The translations under genes were made by a program, and so were the position numbers. Positions 54,947 to 62,909 of a stretch of DNA of 64,000 bases are shown here, piece by piece. Source of the stretch: Paenibacillus campinasensis (GTDB taxonomy: Bacteria > Bacillota > Bacilli > Paenibacillales > Paenibacillaceae); the NCBI RefSeq assembly GCF_002272015.1, contig NZ_NPBY01000012.1, positions 56,174-120,173 on the forward strand, in the 5' to 3' direction. Under the pieces are notes generated by a model. It searched no databases. It was not told the DNA's origin and saw nothing but the letters and a program-made list of their open reading frames with translations. Each line of letters opens with the position of its first letter. Position 1 is the stretch's first letter.

Positions 54947-55294
54947 TTGAACGTGGAAATCAATAAAGATCTTATAAAGGATGAGCGCGGGAATTATTAT
55001 ATTGCCGTGCAAATGGAAGGGAACGAGCTAACCCTCGTCAATGCGTTTGTTGAAGCATCCTTTACTCCAGAATTGATCTACAATGAAGAGTTTCGTAACA
55101 GACATAAGGAGATCGAGGGCGGGTTCGTTGGCAAAATTGCTATGGACCTACTGCGCCATGATGTGGTCATGGGGCTGAAAGCAATCGACCGAAAGCTGCT
55201 GGACTTGTCCGAAGTGGAGCAGCAGTATAAGGTGAGTTTTATTGATACCATTGAATTCTTTCGCCATCCCGCGTGGAACACACACAAAGCTTGA
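54947..55294 (+). CDS. Uncharacterised 115-residue protein
   Basis: A soluble, acidic protein with alternating strands at the N-terminus (YYIAVQMEGNELTLVNAFVE) and helices later (IAMDLLRHDVVMGLKAIDRK). No family was recognised. The start is probably TTG 54947, 6 bases after AGGAAGTG. It stands alone between the P450 terminator and another hairpin at 55495. Confidence 0.55.
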   Translation: MNVEINKDLIKDERGNYYIAVQMEGNELTLVNAFVEASFTPELIYNEEFRNRHKEIEGGFVGKIAMDLLRHDVVMGLKAIDRKLLDLSEVEQQYKVSFIDTIEFFRHPAWNTHKA

Positions 55295-55494
55295 ACGCTA
55301 GCGTCTTGTATTCAGCACATCTTTGGAGAAAGGCAACGGGATTGGGACTATCGGTACCGATCCGATCGGCGTAGCGGTGCAATTCGATAACCCATCCAAT
55401 GGAGATACTGTATTGCAGAGTGTCTGAATACGCAGTATCGGTTTACGGATGCAGATCGCGTCGTTTACGCTTAATATAGGATGAACGTATATCG

Positions 55495-55518
55495 GACCGC
55501 GAGTGATCGCGGTCTTTT
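55495..55518 (+). terminator. Rho-independent terminator
   Basis: GACCGCGA and TCGCGGTC form a perfect 8-bp stem around GTGA, followed by TTTTC. Confidence 0.8.
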
Positions 55519-55679
55519 CATTTCAATTCACTTCACTTCTGCATCTATGGCAATAAGCTAGAAAAAGGCCGAGAGTAGAGGCGCCTACGCCTATTCATAC
55601 CCATCAGCAAGAGCAAGATCCAGGGAACAATCGGCGAAGTTTATATCCTTCAGTTAACAACGAGTTATCGCCCTCTATA

Positions 55680-55707
55680 ACTGCGTATAATATAAATTAT
55701 ACGCAGT
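55680..55707. repeat. 28-bp dif-like palindrome (11-6-11)
   Basis: Arms ACTGCGTATAA (55680-55690) and TTATACGCAGT (55697-55707) are perfect inverted repeats around the 6-bp centre TATAAA; flanking A and T extend the symmetry to 30 bp. The geometry and the left arm resemble bacterial dif sites (Bacillus subtilis: ACTTCCTAGAA, TATATA, TTATGTAAACT). It lies 216 bases before a XerC/D-like recombinase gene. An operator with the TATAAT inside acting as a -10 is the alternative. Confidence 0.5.
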
Positions 55708-55923
55708 TTACGTTATGAGCGAATGGGCGTACCAGCATGTACACTTGGTCATCTTTCATGCTCCTGAAAGCGCGATATGGCTCGCAATCCGTCAACGGAT
55801 CAGGTACAATGAAGAGCGTTATCGTGCATCCAATAGGGAGAAGTTGGCACGAGTCGGTGAAACATCATAGAGGCAATCCTAGATTCAGTGAATTGGCGAT
55901 CGAGAATGGAGTGTGTGGCAGCG

Positions 55924-56868
55924 ATGAACAGACATGGGGAAGAAGAGATCTCGGACCGGTATGGCCTGTACCTGGATTCGTTTCTGATCTGGATGCAGGA
56001 TGCGGGATACAGCGAATACACCGAGCGGAACTATATGAGCGATGTGAGGCAATTTCTGAGCACGCTGGATGGGCGGGATCTCGCCGAGTGTAAAAAACTT
56101 CAGGTGATCGCGTATTTATCTCAAGCGAGACGAAATGGCGCCAGCGATCAGACGCGTAACCGCAAGCATGCGGCTATTCATTGCTTCTTCAAGGCGCTGC
56201 AGGAGCTGGAGCTGCTCGAGAACAATCCGGCAGCTGGCATCAAGAAGGCCAAGACGGAGAAGAATAAAGCCCCGGTCTATATGGATGAACAGCAGCTGAC
56301 AGCGTTTCTGCAATCGGTCAGCGGCAAATACCGGGAGCGCAACCTGGCGATTTTCCTGCTGATGGCGTTCATGGGGCTGCGCGTAGGGGAAGTGCATGGA
56401 CTTAATCTCGGGGACTATCAGCCTGACCGTAAAACACTGCAAGTATTCGGTAAAGGGCGGAAATGGAGGACAATCCCGGTTCCGGAGCCGGTTGCCGAGA
56501 TGCTGTCCGTCTACCTGGAGCACAGGCTGACGCCTTATCGGCGTAAAGAAGAGGCGATGTTCATCTCCCAGAAGGGGAGAAGACTGTCGATCCGCACCAT
56601 TCAGCAAATTGCAGCGGATTCGTTCCGGCAGTACCAGAGTCATCTTCCAGAGCAGATGCGGGTCGCTTATTCCAGTCACAAGCTTCGCCACTCCTTCGCT
56701 ACCATGCTGCTGCGCAAAGGAACGGATATTCGAACGGTGCAGGAGCTGCTCGGTCATGCCTCGATCCAGACGACCACGGTGTATACGCATGTTTCCAATC
56801 GGGAGAAGGAAGAGGCGATGACTCGGCTGGACGTGAAACTGCCGAAGCTGCGTTCAAACCGCAGATGA
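55924..56868 (+). CDS. XerC/XerD-like tyrosine recombinase
   Basis: A 314-residue tyrosine recombinase. An N-terminal SAM-like core-binding domain (about residues 8-100) is followed by the catalytic domain with Arg in [10 protein letters not shown], Lys in [10 protein letters not shown], HxxR in [10 protein letters not shown], His in LGHAS and the nucleophile Tyr in TTTVYTHVS. It is Xer-like in size. The ATG at 55924 follows GGAGTG at 10 bases. Dif-like 28-bp palindromes lie on both sides, suggesting a recombinase with its own sites; a host XerC/XerD role or a mobile-element integrase is possible. Confidence 0.85.
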   Translation: MNRHGEEEISDRYGLYLDSFLIWMQDAGYSEYTERNYMSDVRQFLSTLDGRDLAECKKLQVIAYLSQARRNGASDQTRNRKHAAIHCFFKALQELELLENNPAAGIKKAKTEKNKAPVYMDEQQLTAFLQSVSGKYRERNLAIFLLMAFMGLRVGEVHGLNLGDYQPDRKTLQVFGKGRKWRTIPVPEPVAEMLSVYLEHRLTPYRRKEEAMFISQKGRRLSIRTIQQIAADSFRQYQSHLPEQMRVAYSSHKLRHSFATMLLRKGTDIRTVQELLGHASIQTTTVYTHVSNREKEEAMTRLDVKLPKLRSNRR

Positions 56869-56891
56869 TTAATGTCATTAAATAAATAATC

Positions 56892-56919
56892 AAATTACAT
56901 AATGAGGATTATGTAAACC
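56892..56919. repeat. Second dif-like 28-bp inverted repeat
   Basis: AAATTACATAA (56892-56902), six bases TGAGGA, TTATGTAAACC (56909-56919). Eight of 11 arm positions are symmetrical, with a perfect 9-bp core (TTACATAAT/ATTATGTAA). The right arm differs at one base from TTATGTAAACT of the B. subtilis dif site. It begins 24 bases after the recombinase stop codon. Confidence 0.45.
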
Positions 56920-56975
56920 TGATGAATGATGCAGATTTGCGGTTTCAAACGGAATGGAGGCACCGCGCGCTGGGA

Positions 56976-56987
56976 ACTGCGCGCAGT
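56976..56987. repeat. 12-bp palindrome ACTGCGCGCAGT
   Basis: A perfect palindrome sharing its ACTGCG/CGCAGT ends with the dif-like site at 55680-55707. It is inside a GC-rich hairpin (GCGCGC repeats from about 56965). Confidence 0.35.
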
Positions 56988-57094
56988 GCGAATAATCGTT
57001 GGGGGCATCATCATATGTAGAGGATAATACAGTGAGCGCAGGAGGCAGATCGGCTCGCTATCAGGTTTCTATAAAATTCGACATGCGACAAAGA

Positions 57095-57120
57095 AAGGCG
57101 TCCAATTTGGACGCTTTTTT
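57095..57120 (+). terminator. Terminator in the gap after the recombinase
   Basis: GCGTCC and GGACGC pair around AATTT and are followed by six T. It closes the 465-base gap that otherwise holds only the two palindromes above. Confidence 0.8.
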
Positions 57121-57334
57121 ATGTGCGCTGTGCGCTGTTCGATGAATCGAATGTGGAACGCTTATAATCATTCGTTTATCCATTTAATAGTTAATGACAT
57201 TAATCAATATAGAAGACATCATAATATATATTATGTTAACATTTGTTGTTTCACAGCCGTCACAAGCAGACGATGTGTCCCAGATATGCTACAATAAACC
57301 TCGTTCGACTTATATGGAAAGGAACGATGTCGCC

Positions 57335-57961
57335 ATGTTTACATTGTCATCCCTCCTTCTGTTTATGGGGGCGGCGATTCTGCTTATTCTTGTGCCGGGT
57401 CCGGATCTGGTTTTTGCGGTGACGCAAGGGCTGACCAGCGGCAAGAAAGCCGGGGTATTAACCGCGCTCGGGTTAAGTCTCGGCAACATTGTACATACGC
57501 TCGCCGCAGCGCTTGGACTGTCCCTCATTCTGAAAACGTCTGCCGTAGCGTTTACGGCTTTCAAGATCGCCGGGGCGCTCTATTTATTTTACCTGGCCTA
57601 TAAATCGATCAAATACCGCAAAGAGCCGATTGGCCTCGAGAAGGGCAAGCCCCAGTCCGGCCGCAGCCTGTTGATGAAAGGCTTTCTGATGAATGTGCTG
57701 AACCCGAAGGTGGCGATTTTCTTCCTGACCTTCCTGCCCCAGTTTGTGAACTATCAGATCGGCCAAGTTGGATTGCAGCTTGTCATCCTAGGTCTTATTT
57801 TTCTCGTGCTCAGCGGGGTGATCTTCGGCTTGCTGGCGTATTTTGCCGGGGTGTTCAGTCAGCGAATGCTCAGGAGCTCCCGCTTCGGGGAGATGGCGAA
57901 TGTTGCAGGAGCGGCGATCTTCTCCGCGCTGGGCGTCAAGCTGCTGACTACCAAGCTATAA
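57335..57961 (+). CDS. LysE family amino-acid/threonine exporter
   Basis: A 208-residue protein with six hydrophobic segments. VPGPDLVFAVTQGLTSGKKA is the signature of the LysE/RhtB family near the N-terminus, and FLMNVLNPKVAIFFLTFLPQF is the matching central motif. It would export an amino acid or related solute. The ATG at 57335 is chosen because the hydrophobic segment begins there; AAAGGA lies about 13 bases before it, and ATG 57314 is possible. Confidence 0.88.
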   Translation: MFTLSSLLLFMGAAILLILVPGPDLVFAVTQGLTSGKKAGVLTALGLSLGNIVHTLAAALGLSLILKTSAVAFTAFKIAGALYLFYLAYKSIKYRKEPIGLEKGKPQSGRSLLMKGFLMNVLNPKVAIFFLTFLPQFVNYQIGQVGLQLVILGLIFLVLSGVIFGLLAYFAGVFSQRMLRSSRFGEMANVAGAAIFSALGVKLLTTKL

Positions 57962-58036
57962 GAAGCAGTATGTGTGTATGTATGTGTGATTCTGGCATAC
58001 GGTAATGGGCGGAGCTTGTGTATAATGTAATGACAC

Positions 58037-58077
58037 GGAACAGGGAGGCGGATGGCCACCCTCCTGTTCCGCCGTTT
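58037..58077. terminator. Terminator between lysE-like gene and tlp
   Basis: GGAACAGG and CCTGTTCC form the stem, in the gap between these two convergent genes. Confidence 0.7.
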
Positions 58078-58100
58078 CTGCCAGTCGTTAAGGCCCTGAG

Positions 58101-58328
58101 TTACTGATCACGTTGATGGCGGGCTTCGTCCTTGATTTCTTCACGAAATCCGGCGATGCTTTCTCTGCGGCGCGTGTTGCGTTCCTCGATTTGTTCCTTT
58201 TCCTCGGCCGGAATTTCGTCTCCAAATTCCTCAAGATAATCTTCAGCCTCGCGGAAGTTTTCAATGGTGTCCTGGACCGCATCCTGCAGATGCTCGACAT
58301 TATCCTCGCGATTATCCGGTTTTGCCAC
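58101..58328 (-). CDS. tlp: Small acid-soluble spore protein Tlp
   Basis: A 75-residue, highly charged helical protein. KPDNREDNVEHLQDAVQDTI closely follows the Tlp consensus, and the later RNTRRRESIAGFREEIKDEA completes it (the first part is within residues 3-22). Tlp is a minor spore protein made in the forespore. The start is GTG 58328 after GGGAGGTG at 8 bases. It is direct evidence for a spore-forming host. Confidence 0.92.
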   Translation of the reverse strand: MAKPDNREDNVEHLQDAVQDTIENFREAEDYLEEFGDEIPAEEKEQIEERNTRRRESIAGFREEIKDEARHQRDQ

Positions 58329-58558
58329 TGGTGTTCACCTCCCGAAATGACAGTGATTCATGCTGAGTATGCACTCCACAAGTTTTCCAAAATAATGGCT
58401 CTGTTATGCATTTCACAGCGTTTCTGCTATGAAAAGGAAACATTATTGTCATGAATGAAGGTCAGTCTGTTCATAATCCGCTTTAGCAGATATGTTATAA
58501 TGTCGGAATAAGTAGTATATGGGCACATAAGGCAAAGAGCTTTGAGGAGGAACACTCA

Positions 58559-59848
58559 TTGAAGGCAAGAGGTTTTACTTTCTGGATCCGTATAATGACA
58601 ATCATTCCTATATTGCTGTCGGCCTGTTCGTCGGAGCAGGCCCAACCGCAGCCTGAACCCCAGCCCCAATCGCTGGAGCAGACCCCGCCGGAAGCGGCTG
58701 AAGAAGGGCAGACGATTACGATCGTCACGCCTGAAACTGCCCAAAATCCGGCGGAAGAAAAGAACCAGTATCAGATTCACACACGACTGACCGATTTTCA
58801 TCTGCTGAATGAATCGACTGGAATCGCGTGGGGCCTGACCAACAATGCGTTACGATTGTACCTAACCGAGGATTACGGCGTCACCTGGGTTGACATATCG
58901 CCATCCGAGAACGTGAAGTTTACGGATAAGCTGGAGTACGGCAGGGATATCGTATTCCCGGATAAAGATCATGGCTGGATCATTCGCAATCAGCGTGGCG
59001 GCGCCGGAACGGTGCTGCTGAACACGGATGACGGCGGGGATACGTGGAGCATCTCTTCGCTGCCCGAACGCGGAAGCGTGATGGCCGTGGCGTTTGCATC
59101 GGCAAGGCTCGGCTGGATCATGTCTTCGGAGAAAAGCTTCGGCTACGCCCAGGACAAAACGCTGTTCCAGACGGATGACAACGGCCGCTCCTGGGACAAG
59201 GTTATGCAAAACTCGGATTACCCGTCAGCGAACATTCCAAGCACGGTCATGCCGCAGTCGGGGAGGGTGATCGGCATGGATTTTTCCAACGCTAACGTCG
59301 GACTCGCAACGGTGAAGGACACACACTTGTCGAGACTGTATATTACCCGTGACGGAGGTCAGAAATGGAGCTCGTCGGCCCAGGTGTTCAACAGTACATC
59401 ACTGAACCGGTGCGAGGACATAACTCCTGGAAAGCCGAAATTTCTCGGCAACCGAACGGACGCCTACATCCCTGTCACCTGCTACACGGAGGATCGAACG
59501 AGCTATTTCGGCTATTTCACCGCCGACAGCGGCAAGTCGTGGAATCTCGTTCCGTTTGAGCGCATCGGCGACATGGAGAACGGCTCGATCCAGCCGGTGT
59601 TCAGACGGCTTTACGACGGCTGGAAAATGGCGAACGGGATCGTCTACCATACGACGGATATGGGCAAGAACTGGAAGCCGTTCCCGAGGGACAAGCTGCT
59701 GACTCAAAATCTCGGGAACTATCCTAGGGTGGTAAAATTGCAGTTCTTCAGCTCGAAAGTAGGCTGGCTGCTGATTGAAACGCATGATCAGAAGCGTTCC
59801 CGGCTGATGAAGAGCACGGACGGCGGCGTGACATGGCAAGGCATTTAA
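58559..59848 (+). CDS. BNR/sortilin-type beta-propeller lipoprotein
   Basis: A 429-residue lipoprotein. The signal peptide ends with the lipobox ILLSACS; a Pro/Gln/Glu-rich linker (residues 25-70) follows. The rest holds BNR/Asp-box repeats: TDDGGDTWS, TDDNGRSWDK, TRDGGQKWSS, TADSGKSWN, TTDMGKNWKP and STDGGVTWQG, so about six or seven propeller blades. These resemble photosystem-assembly Ycf48-like or sialidase-like propellers, usually binding rather than catalytic. TTG start, 7 bases after GAGGAGGA. Confidence 0.82.
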   Translation: MKARGFTFWIRIMTIIPILLSACSSEQAQPQPEPQPQSLEQTPPEAAEEGQTITIVTPETAQNPAEEKNQYQIHTRLTDFHLLNESTGIAWGLTNNALRLYLTEDYGVTWVDISPSENVKFTDKLEYGRDIVFPDKDHGWIIRNQRGGAGTVLLNTDDGGDTWSISSLPERGSVMAVAFASARLGWIMSSEKSFGYAQDKTLFQTDDNGRSWDKVMQNSDYPSANIPSTVMPQSGRVIGMDFSNANVGLATVKDTHLSRLYITRDGGQKWSSSAQVFNSTSLNRCEDITPGKPKFLGNRTDAYIPVTCYTEDRTSYFGYFTADSGKSWNLVPFERIGDMENGSIQPVFRRLYDGWKMANGIVYHTTDMGKNWKPFPRDKLLTQNLGNYPRVVKLQFFSSKVGWLLIETHDQKRSRLMKSTDGGVTWQGI

Positions 59849-60211
59849 CAAGGCATTTAACGCTGAATCTGCATCGCAGGGGATTATCGTGATAACGGAT
59901 CTCCAAAGGATGATCCTATAGCTGAGCATGTAACTGATCACTTGGCTGAACATCTCATGAATTATCATGATGATCAGCTAGCGTATTACAGGCTTTATCT
60001 GCTAAACCTATTCGGTATGGCAGGTAAAGCCTTTTTACCGATGAATAGGAGGTTAACACGATTTTTAAAGCCGTGTCCTCTGCGTTATTGGGATACTATG
60101 TTCATCTTTCAGTATTCATGTGAAAATAATCACAAAATATAAGCGCCCGTTATGCTATGCTAGAAGTGTAAGGAAGAGCTTTCACACCACAAGCTGAAGG
60201 AGCGGATCGAG
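59849..60211. other. Intergenic region
   Basis: About 360 bases with no convincing gene or hairpin with a T-run. AT-rich stretches at 60110-60140 may carry the promoter of the small gene that follows. Confidence 0.35.
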
Positions 60212-60388
60212 ATGACTTATGATCGGATCACCCAACATTATCTGAACCTTTGTTATAACTGTGACTATAACCACGAATGCCAGACCGAAGAGGAATGCCT
60301 GGCCTGCTGGACCGAGCAAGGATTGCTCACCGCCGAGGACGATGGGCAGCAGGAGACAAGAAGATGGATGCAGATGGCCAATGACTGA
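60212..60388 (+). CDS. 58-residue cysteine-rich protein
   Basis: ATG 60212, 9 bases after AAGGAG, opens a 58-codon gene that is too short for usual gene callers. The product has five Cys: LCYNCDYNHEC (Cys14, 17, 23) and EECLACW (Cys29, 32), i.e. two CxxC pairs plus one Cys, a typical pattern for a small zinc- or iron-binding protein. The rest is acidic. A long hairpin follows 17 bases after the stop. Function unknown. Confidence 0.6.
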   Translation: MTYDRITQHYLNLCYNCDYNHECQTEEECLACWTEQGLLTAEDDGQQETRRWMQMAND

Positions 60389-60404
60389 CTCGTCATCGCA
60401 AGCA

Positions 60405-60453
60405 CAACCCCCTGCAAGCGAAGGACACCGCGGTGTCTCGCTGCAGGGGGTTG
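60405..60453 (+). terminator. Hairpin after the Cys-rich gene
   Basis: CAACCCCCTGCA pairs with TGCAGGGGGTTG, with inner GCGA/TCGC and GGACACCG/CGGTGTC helices. Confidence 0.7.
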
Positions 60454-60675
60454 CTGTGTTCTTGAGCCCTCTAATTCGCCTGTAATCCGCTTGTTTCTTC
60501 GTGAAGGCTTGGAGTGTGGTTATACTACACTATATCATCACGAATTTGAAGGAAGGTCATAGACAGGACTGTGGGACAGGCTTCAACATTTTGTCTAAAA
60601 ACTTTGTTTCCCTGTGTTAAGTTGTCTAAAAATAGGCATATACATAAAGCAAGACAAGGTGGAGGGGGGAGCCAT

Positions 60676-61077
60676 ATGGGATGGGGATCGGATTGGATGT
60701 TCGATTTTTTTGGCAGTGTCATGCCCGTGTTCTTCATTGTCGTTGTCGGCATTGTGCTGCTCTCTGCAGGGAAAGGGCTTTTGCAATGGAGCCGGAACAA
60801 CCGTCAGCCGCTGCTCACCGTGGAATCTAAAATTGTAAGCAAGCGCACGGAGGTGAAGCACACCCATCACCATGACGATACGATGTCCAGCCGGACGCGT
60901 ACCACCTATTACGTCACTTTCGAGGTTGAAAGCGGGGACCGGATGGAGTTTGTCGTGAGCGGAGAGGAGTATGGGATGTGTGCGCAGGGGGATCAAGGAA
61001 TGCTGCGATTCCAGGGCACCCGGTTCTACAGCTTCGCGAGACATCCGAGGATCCATCAGGATCTGGCCAGAGGTTAG
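60676..61077 (+). CDS. DUF2500 membrane protein
   Basis: A 133-residue protein. One transmembrane helix (about residues 12-33) is followed by a soluble beta domain. LLTVESKIVSKRTEVKHT and TRTTYYVTFEVESGDRMEF, then VSGEEYGMCAQGDQGMLRFQ fit DUF2500, whose role is not known. GGAGGGGGGAG lies 4 bases before the ATG at 60676. Confidence 0.8.
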   Translation: MGWGSDWMFDFFGSVMPVFFIVVVGIVLLSAGKGLLQWSRNNRQPLLTVESKIVSKRTEVKHTHHHDDTMSSRTRTTYYVTFEVESGDRMEFVVSGEEYGMCAQGDQGMLRFQGTRFYSFARHPRIHQDLARG

Positions 61078-61202
61078 CCTCACACCGTCTATGCCGGAAT
61101 GCTGCATCTTCACCCGAGGATTGGTAAGCGAACTTCTGTGCGCTATAATGAAATCATATCGTGATGCGATTATTTACGCTTGCACAGGAGGAGCCAAATC
61201 AC

Positions 61203-61958
61203 ATGAATACAACCACGTTCAAAGGAACAACCGTCGTCATTACCGGTGCAGCCAAGGGCATCGGCAAGGGGCTGGCGGAAGCATACGCTGCCGCTGGCGC
61301 GGATGTGATTGTCAGCGACACGCTGAAGGATGAAGGGCAGCAGACGGCCGAACAGCTGCAAGCGAACGGATATTCAGCTGTCTTCGTCCCATGCGATGTC
61401 CGGGACGAGCGCGAGATTAAGCAGTTGATGGAAGAGGCAGTCAGACGGACCGGACGGCTCGATATTCTGATCAACAACGCCGGGGTTTCGCGCTGGAAGT
61501 CTCCCTATGAATTGAAGGTCGAGGAATGGGATGATGTGCTGAATACCAATGCGAGAAGCTGTTTTCTGGCCTCGCGGGAAGCGGCATTACATATGAGAAC
61601 CAATGGCGGGGGCGCCATTGTCAACATTTCCTCGACCAGATCGGTCATGTCCGAGCCGAACTCTGAAGCGTACGCGGCGTCCAAAGGCGCGATTGTCGCC
61701 TTGACCCATGCGATGGCAGTCAGCCTCGGGCCAGACGGCATTCGCGTCAACTGCATCAGTCCGGGCTGGATCGAAACGGGCAGCTATGATCAGCTGCGGC
61801 CGGAGGATCACAGTCAGCATCCGGCAGGCCGGGTCGGCGTGCCGAAGGATATCGCCAAGGCTTGCTTCTACTTTACAGATCCGGACAACACCTTTGTGAC
61901 CGGGGCGCATCTCGTCGTGGACGGGGGAATGACGCGTAAAATGATATATGAGGAATAG
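61203..61958 (+). CDS. Short-chain dehydrogenase/reductase
   Basis: A 251-residue classical SDR. Cofactor motif TGAAKGIGKG, NNAG at about residue 88, catalytic Ser in NISSTRS and YxxxK in YAASKG are intact; the tail has the FVTGAHLVVDGGMTRKM signature. It belongs near FabG/glucose-dehydrogenase types; substrate unknown. ACAGGAGGAG lies 9 bases before the ATG. Monocistronic. Confidence 0.88.
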   Translation: MNTTTFKGTTVVITGAAKGIGKGLAEAYAAAGADVIVSDTLKDEGQQTAEQLQANGYSAVFVPCDVRDEREIKQLMEEAVRRTGRLDILINNAGVSRWKSPYELKVEEWDDVLNTNARSCFLASREAALHMRTNGGGAIVNISSTRSVMSEPNSEAYAASKGAIVALTHAMAVSLGPDGIRVNCISPGWIETGSYDQLRPEDHSQHPAGRVGVPKDIAKACFYFTDPDNTFVTGAHLVVDGGMTRKMIYEE

Positions 61959-61979
61959 AGCGAACGAGGAATAAACCCG

Positions 61980-62017
61980 AAGGATTGGCCGAGCTTCATC
62001 TAGGCCGATCCTTTTGT
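61980..62017 (+). terminator. Terminator of the SDR gene
   Basis: AAGGATTGGCC and GGCCGATCCTT pair with one mismatch and are followed by a T-rich tail. Confidence 0.85.
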
Positions 62018-62127
62018 TTTGCAGCCTCCGATTTGAATATTTCGACAGATTTAGATAGCCCCATAGGATTTAATGAATTCGACGAGAACGATGATGACAT
62101 CGTTGCGACGATACCGTGCTTATCTTA

Positions 62128-62155
62128 AGTTTACATAAAATATATTATGTATACA
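62128..62155. repeat. Third dif-like 28-bp sequence
   Basis: Read on the minus strand: TGTATACATAA, TATATT, TTATGTAAACT. The right arm equals the 11-bp arm of the B. subtilis dif site as I recall it and the centre differs by one base, while the left arm matches poorly (4 of 11) but mirrors the right arm at 8 of 11 positions. It lies in the AT-rich leader region of copC, so chance is a real alternative. Confidence 0.35.
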
Positions 62156-62255
62156 AATGACAATGTTCACAAATCTATCAATAGCCATAACTGACAACCT
62201 TTGTTATGATGGGGAAGATTTAAATTGAAGATAAATTGGAAGTATGGAGGCGATT

Positions 62256-62906
62256 ATGGTGAAAAATATGTGGAAAGTCTCATCCCTGCTAATGGTGAGT
62301 TTCATATGGGCACTTCTGTTCCCCGCATCCTCTTGGGCACACTCCAAGCTGGAGAGCAGCGTGCCTGCCGCTGATGCGATCATTAGCGAAGTCGTGGAGG
62401 AAGTGAGTCTGTCCTTCAATGAGAATATCGATGAGAATTTGAGCATTCTAAATGTGAAGAATGAGCAGGGGGAAGAGGTTGAGTTGGCTGAAGTCTCGGT
62501 GACCGGTGAGACGCTGAAGGGCGTTCTGGTTTCCCCGCTTCAGTCCGGCAGCTATACGGTGGACTACAAGATCGTAAGTGCTGACGGCCATCCTGTCGAA
62601 GGCAGTTACCAATTCCAGGTTGACGTGCCGGAGCAGGAAACAGCTGCCGAAGCGCCGGATACTCCGGTTACCGGCGAGCCGCAGGAAGAGCCGGTGACGG
62701 ATGAAACTTCAGAGCCAGCGACAGACGAAGCGCCGGCTGACGAAGCGGCGACCGATACATCCGGTGATCAAACGGCGTCGGAACAGGAAAATCCGGCAAG
62801 TGACAACGAGGGTCAGGGCGGATTTAACGTATGGATTGTCGTCGTTGTTGTCGCCGCTGTGCTGGTTGGTTATTTTGTAGTCAAGCTTTCCCGGAACAGG
62901 AAGTAA
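62256..62906 (+). CDS. copC: CopC-domain copper-binding protein
   Basis: A 216-residue exported protein. The signal peptide ends at WAHSKL, so the mature protein begins with the copper-binding N-terminal His of CopC proteins. The CopC domain (about residues 30-125) has SVPAADAIISEVVEEVSLSF and the second copper-site region DGHPVEGSYQF. An acidic Glu/Pro/Thr linker is followed by a C-terminal membrane anchor (VWIVVVVVAAVLVGYFVV). The ATG at 62256 follows GGAGGCG. copD follows 3 bases later. Confidence 0.9.
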   Translation: MVKNMWKVSSLLMVSFIWALLFPASSWAHSKLESSVPAADAIISEVVEEVSLSFNENIDENLSILNVKNEQGEEVELAEVSVTGETLKGVLVSPLQSGSYTVDYKIVSADGHPVEGSYQFQVDVPEQETAAEAPDTPVTGEPQEEPVTDETSEPATDEAPADEAATDTSGDQTASEQENPASDNEGQGGFNVWIVVVVVAAVLVGYFVVKLSRNRK

Positions 62907-62909
62907 ACC

